The notes below the pieces were generated by a model. It saw only the letters and a list, made by a program, of their open reading frames with translations, searched no databases and was not told the origin of the DNA. From Bacillota bacterium (GTDB lineage Bacteria > Bacillota > Clostridia > Clostridiales > Clostridiaceae): a stretch of 5,824 bases of DNA. The position numbers and the translations under genes are program-made. The stretch lies in NCBI GenBank assembly GCA_021779235.1, contig JAJYBA010000106.1, positions 1 through 5,824 on the forward strand. The letters are read 5' to 3'. Below, piece after piece: positions 1 through 5,664 of this stretch. Numbering within the stretch: the first letter of the stretch is position 1; every line of letters begins with the position of its first letter.

Positions 1-2135
1 TCATAAGCAGTATATCAAGTAATATTAATATTAGTGAAGAGGTGAAATCCTTTTCAGCAAATTTCATAAAACCAGAGTTTCATATATATGAGGTAGAAAA
101 TAATATTTATTGTGAAATAAAAGTGGTTTATGGCAATGAGAAAATTAACATATTAAAAGATGATAATAGTAAAAATACAATTATACGTGACTACAAAAAA
201 GAAGGCAAAATCCTTATGGAGCTAGAAAAATATAGATTTATAAAAAGAAATGAGAGATTACTCTTTATAGGTGGTGATGAGGAACTATTTGATATCCTAA
301 GTAAGAGTGAAAATAATCTACATTCCCTAGGAAATGTTACCTTTGGAAAAGGACTTAAACACAGGAAAATATATGATTCATCGTCTATTGAAGCAGAGCT
401 ACAAGAAAAGGATGGCTATTATGATTTTTCCTATGGTATTAAGGATATTGAAAATAGGGAATTAAATAGTATACTAGAAAGCTTTAAGCAAAATAATAGA
501 TTCTACAAAACTAAGGATAATAATTTTCTAGACTTTGAAGATGATGGAGTTAAGAATTTTTTTAACTTAATAGAAATATTAAATACCAATGAAAAGATAG
601 AAGCTGGTTTAATACAAATAGAAAAAAGTAAGGCATTATACTTAAATGAAAAGCTGAAAAACTTGAACCTTGAATTTATTAAAGGTACTGAAGTATTAAA
701 GGATATAGAAAATACTTTAATGAATATAAATAATATGGATATAAGAGTACCAATGAGCCTGAAAACTACACTTAGAGATTATCAAATTGATGGCTTCAAG
801 TGGCTTAAAAGCCTAGATACATTAGGTTTTGGAGGAGTATTAGCGGACGAAATGGGCCTGGGAAAAACTATTCAGACAATAGCATTTATCTTATCTGAAG
901 CCGAAGAAAATAAAAAATCTGCTATCATTAGCCCAACCTCTCTTATTTATAATTGGAAGGCGGAATTAGATAAATTTGCGCCTAGTCTAAAGGTTGCTAT
1001 TGTACATGGAGAAAAGAGTGAAAGACTTAAATTAATAGGTGATTTAAAGAATTATGATGTAATACTAACAACTTACGGAACTTTAAGAATGGATATAGAG
1101 CAATATGAAGATATTATTTTTGATTATTGTATTATAGATGAAGCTCAAAATATAAAAAATTATTTAGCCCAAAATACAAAAGTTATTAAAGAAATTAAAG
1201 CCAAGGTAAGATTTGCGTTAACAGGTACTCCCATCGAAAATAATTTGACAGAACTCTGGTCTATATTTGATTTTATAATGCCTGATTATTTATATTCCAA
1301 AGAAGTTTTCGAATCAAAATTTATCATTAAAAGAGAAGGTGATTTAGAAGAACTTAAATTGCTAATCAAACCTTTTCTATTAAGAAGAACTAAAAGTGAA
1401 GTAATGAAAGAACTGCCAGATAAAATAGAAAAGAAATTCATTGTTGAGATGGCTACAGCTCAAAAGGCTGTATATAAATCTTATATTAAAGCTGTAAGAG
1501 AGAAAATGAAAAATAACAGTGAGGGTAAAATAGAGGTTTTTTCTTATTTAACTAGACTAAGACAAATTTGTTTAGATCCTTCACTTGTAATAGATGAATA
1601 CAAGGGTGGAAGTGGAAAGTTAAAAGTCGCAACTGAGCTTATTGAAAACCATATAGATTCACAGGGGAAAGTGCTATTATTTTCTCAATTTACTTCTGCA
1701 CTTAAAAATATAGGAGAGAATTTAAAAGAAAAAGAAATTCCTTATCTTTATTTAGATGGAAAAACAAAATCTAAGGATAGAATTAAATTAGTAGATGAAT
1801 TTAATAACAGTGAAGAGAAAAAAGTATTTTTAATATCACTAAAGGCAGGGGGAACAGGCCTTAACTTAACCTCAGCAAATCTAGTTATTCATTTTGACCC
1901 ATGGTGGAACCCAGCAGTAGAACATCAAGCAACAGATAGGGCACATAGAATTGGTCAAAGAAATGTAGTAGAAGTAATTAAGTTAGTTGCTAAAGGAACT
2001 ATAGAAGAAAAAATTATTCTACTTCAAGAAAACAAAAAAGATTTAATAGACAGTGTAATTACAGGGGAACTTACTAATAGTGATGTTCTAGGGAAGCTTA
2101 CCAAGGAAGAGCTTATGGAGCTTTTTAGGTTCTAG
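1..2135 (+). CDS. SNF2/SWI2-family DEAD/DEAH-box helicase, C-terminal ~710 residues (5' end outside window)
   Basis: This is an ATP-dependent DNA translocase of the bacterial SNF2 family. The frame is open to the window edge (first full codon at 3), so the true start lies upstream. The first usual start codon, GTG at 42, has a purine run directly abutting it with no spacing and sits inside the domain, so it is unlikely to be real. Numbering from that GTG, residues ~1-230 resemble the bacterial SNF2-associated domain. Then follow LRDYQ (244-248), Walker A DEMGLGKT (269-276), Walker B DEAQ (366-369), LTGTP (393-397), LLRRTK (446-451), LLFSQF (545-550), KAGGTGL (601-607) and DRAHRIGQ (632-639). 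Both RecA-like lobes and all key motifs are intact. Full-length clostridial relatives are usually about 1,000-1,100 residues, often with an N-terminal SWIM zinc finger, so roughly a third is missing here because of the window edge. Its cellular role (repair, transcription or remodelling) cannot be told from sequence. No terminator with a T-run follows it. Confidence 0.95.
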   Translation, partial: ISSISSNINISEEVKSFSANFIKPEFHIYEVENNIYCEIKVVYGNEKINILKDDNSKNTIIRDYKKEGKILMELEKYRFIKRNERLLFIGGDEELFDILSKSENNLHSLGNVTFGKGLKHRKIYDSSSIEAELQEKDGYYDFSYGIKDIENRELNSILESFKQNNRFYKTKDNNFLDFEDDGVKNFFNLIEILNTNEKIEAGLIQIEKSKALYLNEKLKNLNLEFIKGTEVLKDIENTLMNINNMDIRVPMSLKTTLRDYQIDGFKWLKSLDTLGFGGVLADEMGLGKTIQTIAFILSEAEENKKSAIISPTSLIYNWKAELDKFAPSLKVAIVHGEKSERLKLIGDLKNYDVILTTYGTLRMDIEQYEDIIFDYCIIDEAQNIKNYLAQNTKVIKEIKAKVRFALTGTPIENNLTELWSIFDFIMPDYLYSKEVFESKFIIKREGDLEELKLLIKPFLLRRTKSEVMKELPDKIEKKFIVEMATAQKAVYKSYIKAVREKMKNNSEGKIEVFSYLTRLRQICLDPSLVIDEYKGGSGKLKVATELIENHIDSQGKVLLFSQFTSALKNIGENLKEKEIPYLYLDGKTKSKDRIKLVDEFNNSEEKKVFLISLKAGGTGLNLTSANLVIHFDPWWNPAVEHQATDRAHRIGQRNVVEVIKLVAKGTIEEKIILLQENKKDLIDSVITGELTNSDVLGKLTKEELMELFRF

Positions 2136-2167
2136 GTAGGGAAGTTGCACCTTCAACCATAAGTAAA

Positions 2168-2200
2168 TTGATTTCTAGGAATAAAATAGTATAATATAAT
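2168..2200 (+). promoter_or_regulatory. Sigma-A-type promoter for the 137-residue unknown gene
   Basis: A TTGATT -35 box (2168-2173) is followed by a 16-nt spacer and a perfect TATAAT -10 box (2190-2195). A second TATAAT overlaps it by one base (2195-2200). Transcription would start near 2202-2207, giving a leader of about 50 nt that includes the palindromic repeat and the ribosome binding site. The promoter separates this gene from the helicase upstream. Confidence 0.7.
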
Positions 2201-2204
2201 AAGA

Positions 2205-2235
2205 TGTCACTTGTCATGTGGGTGGCACCGGCACC
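2205..2235 (+). repeat. REP-like palindromic repeat, copy A, in the 5' leader of the unknown gene
   Basis: Positions 2206-2229 match 2744-2767 at 21 of 24 bases, and all three differences are T here for C there. The element can fold into a 10-bp hairpin (2205-2214 with 2218-2227) using several G-U pairs. It is followed by a tandem hexamer, GGCACC twice (2224-2235). It lies between the predicted transcription start and the AAGGAGG ribosome binding site, so it would be transcribed. Its GC content stands out from the surroundings. It resembles intergenic REP-type elements, but only two copies are visible here. Confidence 0.65.
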
Positions 2236-2252
2236 ATAAGGAGGAATAAAAG

Positions 2253-2666
2253 ATGTACGTAGGATTTGGTAATGAAATCGTAGATAGTAAAGATATAAAA
2301 GAGATAATTGAAAAAAACACAGAATTTAAGGTAGTTAAAGACATGAGCAAAGGTTCAAAGAGAGAGGACATATTAGCTTATAATTTAAGTGTAGATATAA
2401 ATACCTTAAATGGTGTAATGGAAGAAGACTGTGATATAAATGAATTAACAGAAGATGAATTATTTGAAGAATACCTTTCCTTAGCGGAAGAAATTGGAAT
2501 GGACATTGAGGAATACGTTCCTGAGGGTGCCATATTGGATATCAAAGCTTTTAAATGGGATCAATCAGATAACGGCATAAAATTAGTTATAATTATAGCT
2601 CCTGAGGATATTGGAGAAGTGAAATTAAGGGATATCATGAGGAGACTTATAACGCAGGTGGAATAA
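2253..2666 (+). CDS. Acidic protein of unknown function, 137 residues
   Basis: I do not recognise this family. The gene is well supported: a near-perfect AAGGAGG (2238-2244) lies 8 nt before the ATG, a consensus promoter lies upstream, and an intrinsic terminator begins a few bases after the TAA. The product is strongly acidic, with 34 Asp/Glu against 15 Lys/Arg and an acidic stretch at residues ~57-89. There is one cysteine (60) and one tryptophan (102). It has no signal peptide and no convincing membrane segment; the short hydrophobic run LVIIIA (111-116) looks like a buried beta strand. Likely a small soluble cytoplasmic protein with mixed alpha/beta structure. It appears to be transcribed alone, so the neighbours say little about function. 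Gene call is firm, function unknown. Confidence 0.85.
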   Translation: MYVGFGNEIVDSKDIKEIIEKNTEFKVVKDMSKGSKREDILAYNLSVDINTLNGVMEEDCDINELTEDELFEEYLSLAEEIGMDIEEYVPEGAILDIKAFKWDQSDNGIKLVIIIAPEDIGEVKLRDIMRRLITQVE

Positions 2667-2670
2667 AAGC

Positions 2671-2720
2671 AAGGATTGTAATAAGATTTAGTTGAGTTCA
2701 AATCTTGTTACAGTCTTTTT
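2671..2720 (+). terminator. Intrinsic terminator after the unknown gene
   Basis: A 16-bp stem (2674-2689 with 2700-2715), with two G-T wobbles, closes a 10-nt loop and is followed at once by TTTTT (2716-2720). The stem can extend to 2671-2718 through the A and T flanks. It starts 4 nt after the TAA stop of the 137-residue gene. This is a textbook Rho-independent terminator. Confidence 0.9.
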
Positions 2721-2734
2721 ATATGCTTGGGCTT

Positions 2735-2768
2735 GTCACTTTTGCCACTTGCCACGTGGGTGGCACCC
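2735..2768. repeat. REP-like palindromic repeat, copy B
   Basis: This is the second copy of the element at 2205-2235; 2744-2767 aligns to 2206-2229 at 21 of 24 bases. It contains the perfect palindrome CCACGTGG (2752-2759) and the arms TGCCAC (2743-2748) and GTGGCA (2760-2765). These form a 10-bp hairpin (2743-2752 with 2756-2765) with three G-T pairs. It sits just past the terminator of the unknown gene, in the convergent gap before the GNAT gene. The two copies therefore bracket the 137-residue gene as direct repeats. Confidence 0.65.
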
Positions 2769-2775
2769 AATTAAT

Positions 2776-2837
2776 AAGAGGATGTTTAGAAGAATGGGCA
2801 AATCCATGTCCACAAGGGAGCTTCTAAATATCCTCTT
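2776..2837. terminator. Long hairpin between convergent genes, possibly a weak bidirectional terminator
   Basis: A 17-bp stem pairs 2776-2792 with 2821-2837, has only one G-T wobble, and closes a 28-nt loop. It lies between the ends of the unknown gene (+) and the GNAT gene (-), where a terminator serving the minus strand would be expected. Neither side has a clean T-run: the plus side reads TCATTTATTT after the stem and the minus side reads TATTAATT. Termination is therefore a guess; the hairpin itself is clear. Confidence 0.5.
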
Positions 2838-2898
2838 TCATTTATTTAAAGTAAAAATAGTGCCAACACAACTAATATTATATCACCTCAGATTATAA

Positions 2899-3408
2899 TT
2901 AAACTGCACGATCCTCACAAACACTCTCTGCTTCATATTCCTTACACAATAGTGCTCTAATATATCCACGATCATTAGTAGTCGATTCTATATAGAAACC
3001 TCTTCCATAATAAAATCTAATCAGGGAAAACATTCTAGATGCAGTATGAAGGTATAAACAAGTAATACCTAATTCTCTCATAGAGTTATCAACTGCATTC
3101 ATTAGTATTTTACCAATACCATTATTTTGATGTAAGGCTGAAACACCAAATCTACTTAAATAAGCAGTATTGTCAGGTTTAATTTCAATTCGCACACTAC
3201 CAATAACTTCTTCGTTAGCTAGTGCTACAAAAACCTCAGTAGTTTCTATAACTTTTTTTACATCCTCGTAGGTTTCCTCAAGAGGTGCAACAAGTCCTGT
3301 AATCCCTGCATTTTCAGTATACATTTTAAAAGATTCTCTTGCGAGTATTCGGATTTCTTCAATGTCGCTAGCAACAGCTTTTCTAACTTCAAAGGACATT
3401 TTTTCCAT
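2899..3408 (-). CDS. GNAT-family N-acetyltransferase, 169 residues
   Basis: This is a cytoplasmic acetyl-CoA-dependent N-acyltransferase of the GNAT superfamily; the substrate is unknown. The acetyl-CoA pyrophosphate-binding loop is visible as QNNGIG (94-99), after the beta-4 strand YLSRFGV (83-89). The C-terminal part FYYGRGF (132-138) matches the usual motif B tyrosine and turn. One GNAT domain fills the protein and the length is typical. The ATG at 3408 is chosen because GGGGG (3416-3420) lies 7 nt upstream; the in-frame ATG three codons later would be 16 nt away. It lies 150 bp downstream of argC on the same strand but has its own promoter with an overlapping dyad, so it is probably regulated separately. 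A role as a short N-acetylglutamate synthase is conceivable because of the neighbour, but no specific residue supports it. Confidence 0.88.
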   Translation of the reverse strand: MEKMSFEVRKAVASDIEEIRILARESFKMYTENAGITGLVAPLEETYEDVKKVIETTEVFVALANEEVIGSVRIEIKPDNTAYLSRFGVSALHQNNGIGKILMNAVDNSMRELGITCLYLHTASRMFSLIRFYYGRGFYIESTTNDRGYIRALLCKEYEAESVCEDRAV

Positions 3409-3446
3409 GGATCTACCCCCTTAATATCACATTATTTCTGTGAGTA

Positions 3447-3475
3447 ATTATACATAATATTGAATGGAAACACAA
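3447..3475 (-). promoter_or_regulatory. Promoter for the GNAT gene
   Basis: Read on the minus strand, TTGTGT (3475-3470) and a perfect TATAAT (3452-3447) are separated by 17 nt. The -35 matches consensus only in its TTG, but spacing and -10 are ideal. Start of transcription would be near 3440, leaving a leader of about 30 nt with the GGGGG ribosome binding site. Confidence 0.65.
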
Positions 3476-3488
3476 CGTATATTGTGTT
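3469..3488. promoter_or_regulatory. Operator-like inverted repeat over the GNAT promoter -35 box
   Basis: Perfect 7-bp arms AACACAA (3469-3475) and TTGTGTT (3482-3488) flank a 6-bp centre, CGTATA. The left arm fully covers the -35 box of the GNAT promoter. The size and symmetry fit a dimeric helix-turn-helix repressor such as a TetR- or MarR-type protein. It does not match the ARG-box pattern found near argB. The regulator is unknown and no regulator gene is in the window. Confidence 0.5.
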
Positions 3489-3558
3489 AAGAACTGGTTA
3501 AAAACAAATATTGATTTTAGAAACATAAATGAAATTTATTGTATATTTATACTGGTTT

Positions 3559-4596
3559 TCAAGGTGCCATGGCTATAATTTCCAAGCCTGTAGTTTCTTC
3601 CAATCCAAACATAAGATTCATATTCTGAACAGCCTGACCAGCGGCACCTTTTATTAAATTATCTATGGCAGATATTACGATTACTCTTTTTGTACGTTTA
3701 TCTACCTTTATTCCAATATGACATAAATTAGACCCTCTTACCCATCTAGTTTCAGGTAATCCATTGATAATCTTTATAAAATAATCATCCTTATAGAAAT
3801 CTCTATATAAAGCTATCAGTTCTTCTGTAGTTAAGTCACTCTTTAAGGAGGCATAACAAGTTGATAAAATTCCACGATTCATTGGTACTAGATGAGGAGT
3901 AAAAGATATAACTACATTTTCTTCAGAAGCCTTACTTAGCTCTTGTTCAATCTCTGGAGTATGTCTATGAGTACCGACTCCATAAGCTTTAATTGATTCG
4001 TTGCATTCTGTGAAAAGTGAACCAATACTTGCAGCTCTTCCAGCTCCAGATACTCCAGATTTAGCGTCAACTATTATGGAGTTTGTGTCTATTAAATTAT
4101 TTTTTAAAAGTGGAGTAAGGGCTAAGATAGTAGCTGTAGGATAACATCCAGGGTTAGCTAATAAATTACACTTTTTTATAGCTTCTCTATTTAATTCAGT
4201 AAGTCCATAGACTGCATTTTCTAGAAGTTCTTCACTTTCATGTTTAACTCCATACCAATTTTCATATACATCTTTAGATTTCAATCTAAAATCAGCACCT
4301 AAATCTATTACTTTTACCCCTAAGGATAAGGCTTTTTCGGTTATTTCAAAGGCCTTCCCATGCGGCAAGGCAATGAAAAGAATATTTATATTTGATAATT
4401 TGCTTATAGCAGTTTCCATATTAACGCAGATATCTTCTATGAAACCATAGTAGTTATTATAAATTTCATTATACGGGATGTCTGCATGATTATGCGAACA
4501 GTAAAATTCCACATTAACTTCCGGATGCTTGTATAAAAACCATATCAATTGTTCCCCGGCATAGCCAGTGGCTCCTATTATACCAGCTTTAACCAT
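3559..4596 (-). CDS. argC: N-acetyl-gamma-glutamyl-phosphate reductase ArgC
   Basis: ArgC catalyses the NADPH-dependent reduction of N-acetylglutamyl-phosphate to N-acetylglutamate semialdehyde, the third step of arginine synthesis, in the cytoplasm. The N-terminal Rossmann motif GIIGATGYAG (5-14) binds NADP. The catalytic cysteine is Cys151 in NPGCYPTA (148-155), and the conserved histidine is in HRHTPE (210-215). The C-terminal KGAAGQAVQNMNLM (316-329) is also typical. At 345 residues it is full length for the family. The ATG at 4596 has AGAGGTG (4610-4604) 7 nt upstream. It is transcribed away from argB and argD, from a shared 174-bp region with an ARG box. Only an AT-only 6-bp hairpin (3525-3539) follows the stop, so some read-through into the GNAT gene is possible. 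Confidence 0.97.
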   Translation of the reverse strand: MVKAGIIGATGYAGEQLIWFLYKHPEVNVEFYCSHNHADIPYNEIYNNYYGFIEDICVNMETAISKLSNINILFIALPHGKAFEITEKALSLGVKVIDLGADFRLKSKDVYENWYGVKHESEELLENAVYGLTELNREAIKKCNLLANPGCYPTATILALTPLLKNNLIDTNSIIVDAKSGVSGAGRAASIGSLFTECNESIKAYGVGTHRHTPEIEQELSKASEENVVISFTPHLVPMNRGILSTCYASLKSDLTTEELIALYRDFYKDDYFIKIINGLPETRWVRGSNLCHIGIKVDKRTKRVIVISAIDNLIKGAAGQAVQNMNLMFGLEETTGLEIIAMAP

Positions 4597-4637
4597 AGTA
4601 TATCACCTCTGTTATTTTAGATTTATTAACAAAGATT

Positions 4638-4666
4638 ATTATGCAATAAAATTATAAAAAAATCAA
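4638..4666 (-). promoter_or_regulatory. argC promoter
   Basis: On the minus strand TTGATT (4666-4661), a 17-nt spacer and CATAAT (4643-4638) form a good sigma-A promoter, giving a short leader of about 35 nt. An alternative pair in the same region is TTCAAT (4679-4674) and TATAAT (4656-4651), also 17 nt apart. Its -35 falls inside the ARG box. Sequence alone does not decide between them. Confidence 0.6.
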
Positions 4667-4677
4667 TAATTTTATTG
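4644..4677. repeat. Perfect 12-bp inverted repeat in the argC-argB control region
   Basis: CAATAAAATTAT (4644-4655) is exactly reversed and complemented at 4666-4677, with a 10-bp A-rich centre. The dyad spans the spacer and -35 of the argC promoter and runs into the ARG box. It lies upstream of the predicted starts in both directions, so if it matters it acts as DNA rather than RNA. Confidence 0.6.
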
Positions 4678-4691
4678 AATAATTATTCATG
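4674..4691. promoter_or_regulatory. ARG box: ArgR/AhrC operator
   Basis: The core TGAATAATTATTCA (4676-4689) is a perfect palindrome and fits the ArgR consensus TGAATWWWWATTCA at every position. ArgR (AhrC in Bacillus) binds such boxes with arginine as co-repressor. The site covers the -35 box of the main argB promoter (4675-4680) and either overlaps or sits just upstream of the argC -35, so one site could control both directions. Its position between argC and argB makes a chance match unlikely. Confidence 0.85.
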
Positions 4692-4703
4692 CGGGAGTAT
4701 AAT
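4675..4703 (+). promoter_or_regulatory. argB-argD promoter P1
   Basis: TTGAAT (4675-4680) and a perfect TATAAT (4698-4703) are separated by exactly 17 nt. The -35 is inside the ARG box, as expected for ArgR repression by blocking RNA polymerase. Transcription should start near 4710, about 60 nt before the argB ATG. Confidence 0.75.
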
Positions 4704-4760
4704 TACGAAGGACAAAATATTAAGGTGGCAGTATAATTACTGAGGACAAAATATTAAGCT
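4693..4760 (+). repeat. 34-bp tandem direct duplication in the argB leader/promoter
   Basis: Unit 1 (4693-4726) and unit 2 (4727-4760) are identical at 30 of 34 positions with no gaps. Each unit contains GTATAATTAC and GGACAAAATATTAAG. The duplication copies the P1 -10 box to 4732-4737 and ends immediately before the argB ribosome binding site GGGGG (4761-4765). Confidence 0.9.
4709..4737 (+). promoter_or_regulatory. Possible second argB promoter P2 made by the duplication
   Basis: AGGACA (4709-4714), which keeps four of six -35 consensus bases, is 17 nt before the copied TATAAT (4732-4737). Its start would be near 4744, only about 27 nt before the ATG. It lies downstream of the ARG box, so it could be less tightly repressed than P1. 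Whether it is active is not known. Confidence 0.45.
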
Positions 4761-4770
4761 GGGGGTTACA

Positions 4771-5664
4771 ATGAGTAAGAAAAATAATCACTTAAATATA
4801 AAGGATTTTTTGCAAATTAATAAGTATAAGGGTAAGACCTTTGTTATAAAATATGGTGGTAGTATAATGGACAATGAAGAAGCTAAGGAAGCCTTTGTGG
4901 AAGATTTGGAACTTATGACAAGCGTTGGTATTAAAGTGGTTATAGTACACGGCGGTGGTCCTGAAATTAATAAATGGCTTAAAAAAACTGGTGCTCCAAA
5001 TAAATTTATAAAAGGGTTAAGGGTTACAGATAGCGCAACTATGGAAATTGTTGAAATGGTATTATCAGGTAATGTTAACAAAAGGTTGTCTTCCAGTTTA
5101 AGTATTAGAGGACTAAATGCCATAGGTATAAGCGGTAAAGATAGCAATTTAATTCAAGCTAAGAAGAAGTTTATATATGATAACAACAAAAAGCTTGATA
5201 TAGGTTTCGTTGGAGAGGTCGTTAATGTTAATACGGGTATATTATTGAATTTACTAAAGAGTAACTATATTCCAGTTATTTCTCCTATAGGATCAGATAA
5301 GGAAGGAAATAGTTACAATATAAATGCAGATTATGCTGCAGCCTTTATAAGTGGTGTGTTAAAGGCAGAAAAATTATTAATTATGACGGATATAGACGGG
5401 GTATATACAGATATATCAGACCCATCAACGCTTTTATCCTCAATTACTGTAGAGGAAACTAAAGAATTTATAGATAAAGGCATTATTTATGGAGGCATGA
5501 TTCCAAAGCTTGAGTGTTGTGTTGCTGCAATTACTAAAGGAACAAAAAATGTTCATTTAGTAGATGGAAGAAAAAAACACAGTTTATTAACAAATATAAT
5601 TAAGAATGCTGGAACTAAAATTATAACGGCGAAGGGAGCAAATCAATGTCAAAAGATTGTATAA
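4771..5664 (+). CDS. argB: N-acetylglutamate kinase ArgB
   Basis: ArgB phosphorylates N-acetylglutamate with ATP, the second step of arginine synthesis and usually the controlled one, in the cytoplasm. It is an amino acid kinase fold protein. Visible are Lys27 in KYGGS (27-31), the glycine loop VHGGGP (59-64), the substrate-binding Arg84 in KGLRVTD (81-87), NINAD (183-187), TDIDGVYTD (206-214) and Lys246 in GGMIPK (241-246). All expected catalytic residues are present. At 297 residues it is longer than the ~258-residue E. coli enzyme. It has about 20 extra residues before the first strand, as in arginine-inhibited hexameric kinases, so feedback inhibition by arginine is likely (inference). 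The ATG has GGGGG five nt upstream. It heads an operon with argD under the ARG-box promoter. Confidence 0.97.
   Translation: MSKKNNHLNIKDFLQINKYKGKTFVIKYGGSIMDNEEAKEAFVEDLELMTSVGIKVVIVHGGGPEINKWLKKTGAPNKFIKGLRVTDSATMEIVEMVLSGNVNKRLSSSLSIRGLNAIGISGKDSNLIQAKKKFIYDNNKKLDIGFVGEVVNVNTGILLNLLKSNYIPVISPIGSDKEGNSYNINADYAAAFISGVLKAEKLLIMTDIDGVYTDISDPSTLLSSITVEETKEFIDKGIIYGGMIPKLECCVAAITKGTKNVHLVDGRKKHSLLTNIIKNAGTKIITAKGANQCQKIV
5632..5638 (+). promoter_or_regulatory. Ribosome binding site that sets the argD start
   Basis: AAGGGAG lies 7 nt before the ATG at 5646 and inside the end of argB. It favours 5646 over the later in-frame ATG at 5664, which overlaps the argB stop codon but has no purine-rich site at a suitable distance. 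Confidence 0.75.

Noticed and set aside
42..44. GTG as the start of the SNF2 protein.
   Set aside because: The frame is open back to the window edge, the purine run abuts the codon with no spacing, and the sequence on both sides reads as one continuous domain.
2136..2160. Possible terminator after the SNF2 gene (GTTG/CAAC and GAAG/CTTC small inverted repeats).
   Set aside because: Stems are only 4 bp and no T-run follows.
2220..2230. GGGTGGCACCG resembles the conserved T-box riboswitch core GGGTGGNACCG.
   Set aside because: The predicted promoter leaves only about 20 nt before it, far too little for a specifier stem. There is no terminator/antiterminator pair, and the same bases belong to a repeat that recurs at 2744-2767 outside any leader. 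It is a likely false hit.
2692..2898. 68-residue open frame on the plus strand.
   Set aside because: It begins with TTG inside the terminator loop, has no ribosome binding site, and runs through the repeat and hairpin; the translation has no protein-like character.
3525..3539. Hairpin ATAAAT/ATTTAT after argC as a terminator.
   Set aside because: It is AT-only, 6 bp, and has no proper T-run; too weak to call.
3492..3557. ACTGGTT repeated at 3493-3499 and 3551-3557 between argC and the GNAT gene.
   Set aside because: Only 7 bp, 58 bp apart, with no further symmetry; expected by chance in a region of this length and composition.
4788..5147. 119-residue open frame on the minus strand.
   Set aside because: It lies wholly inside argB on the opposite strand and has no start signals; it is a shadow of the argB reading frame.
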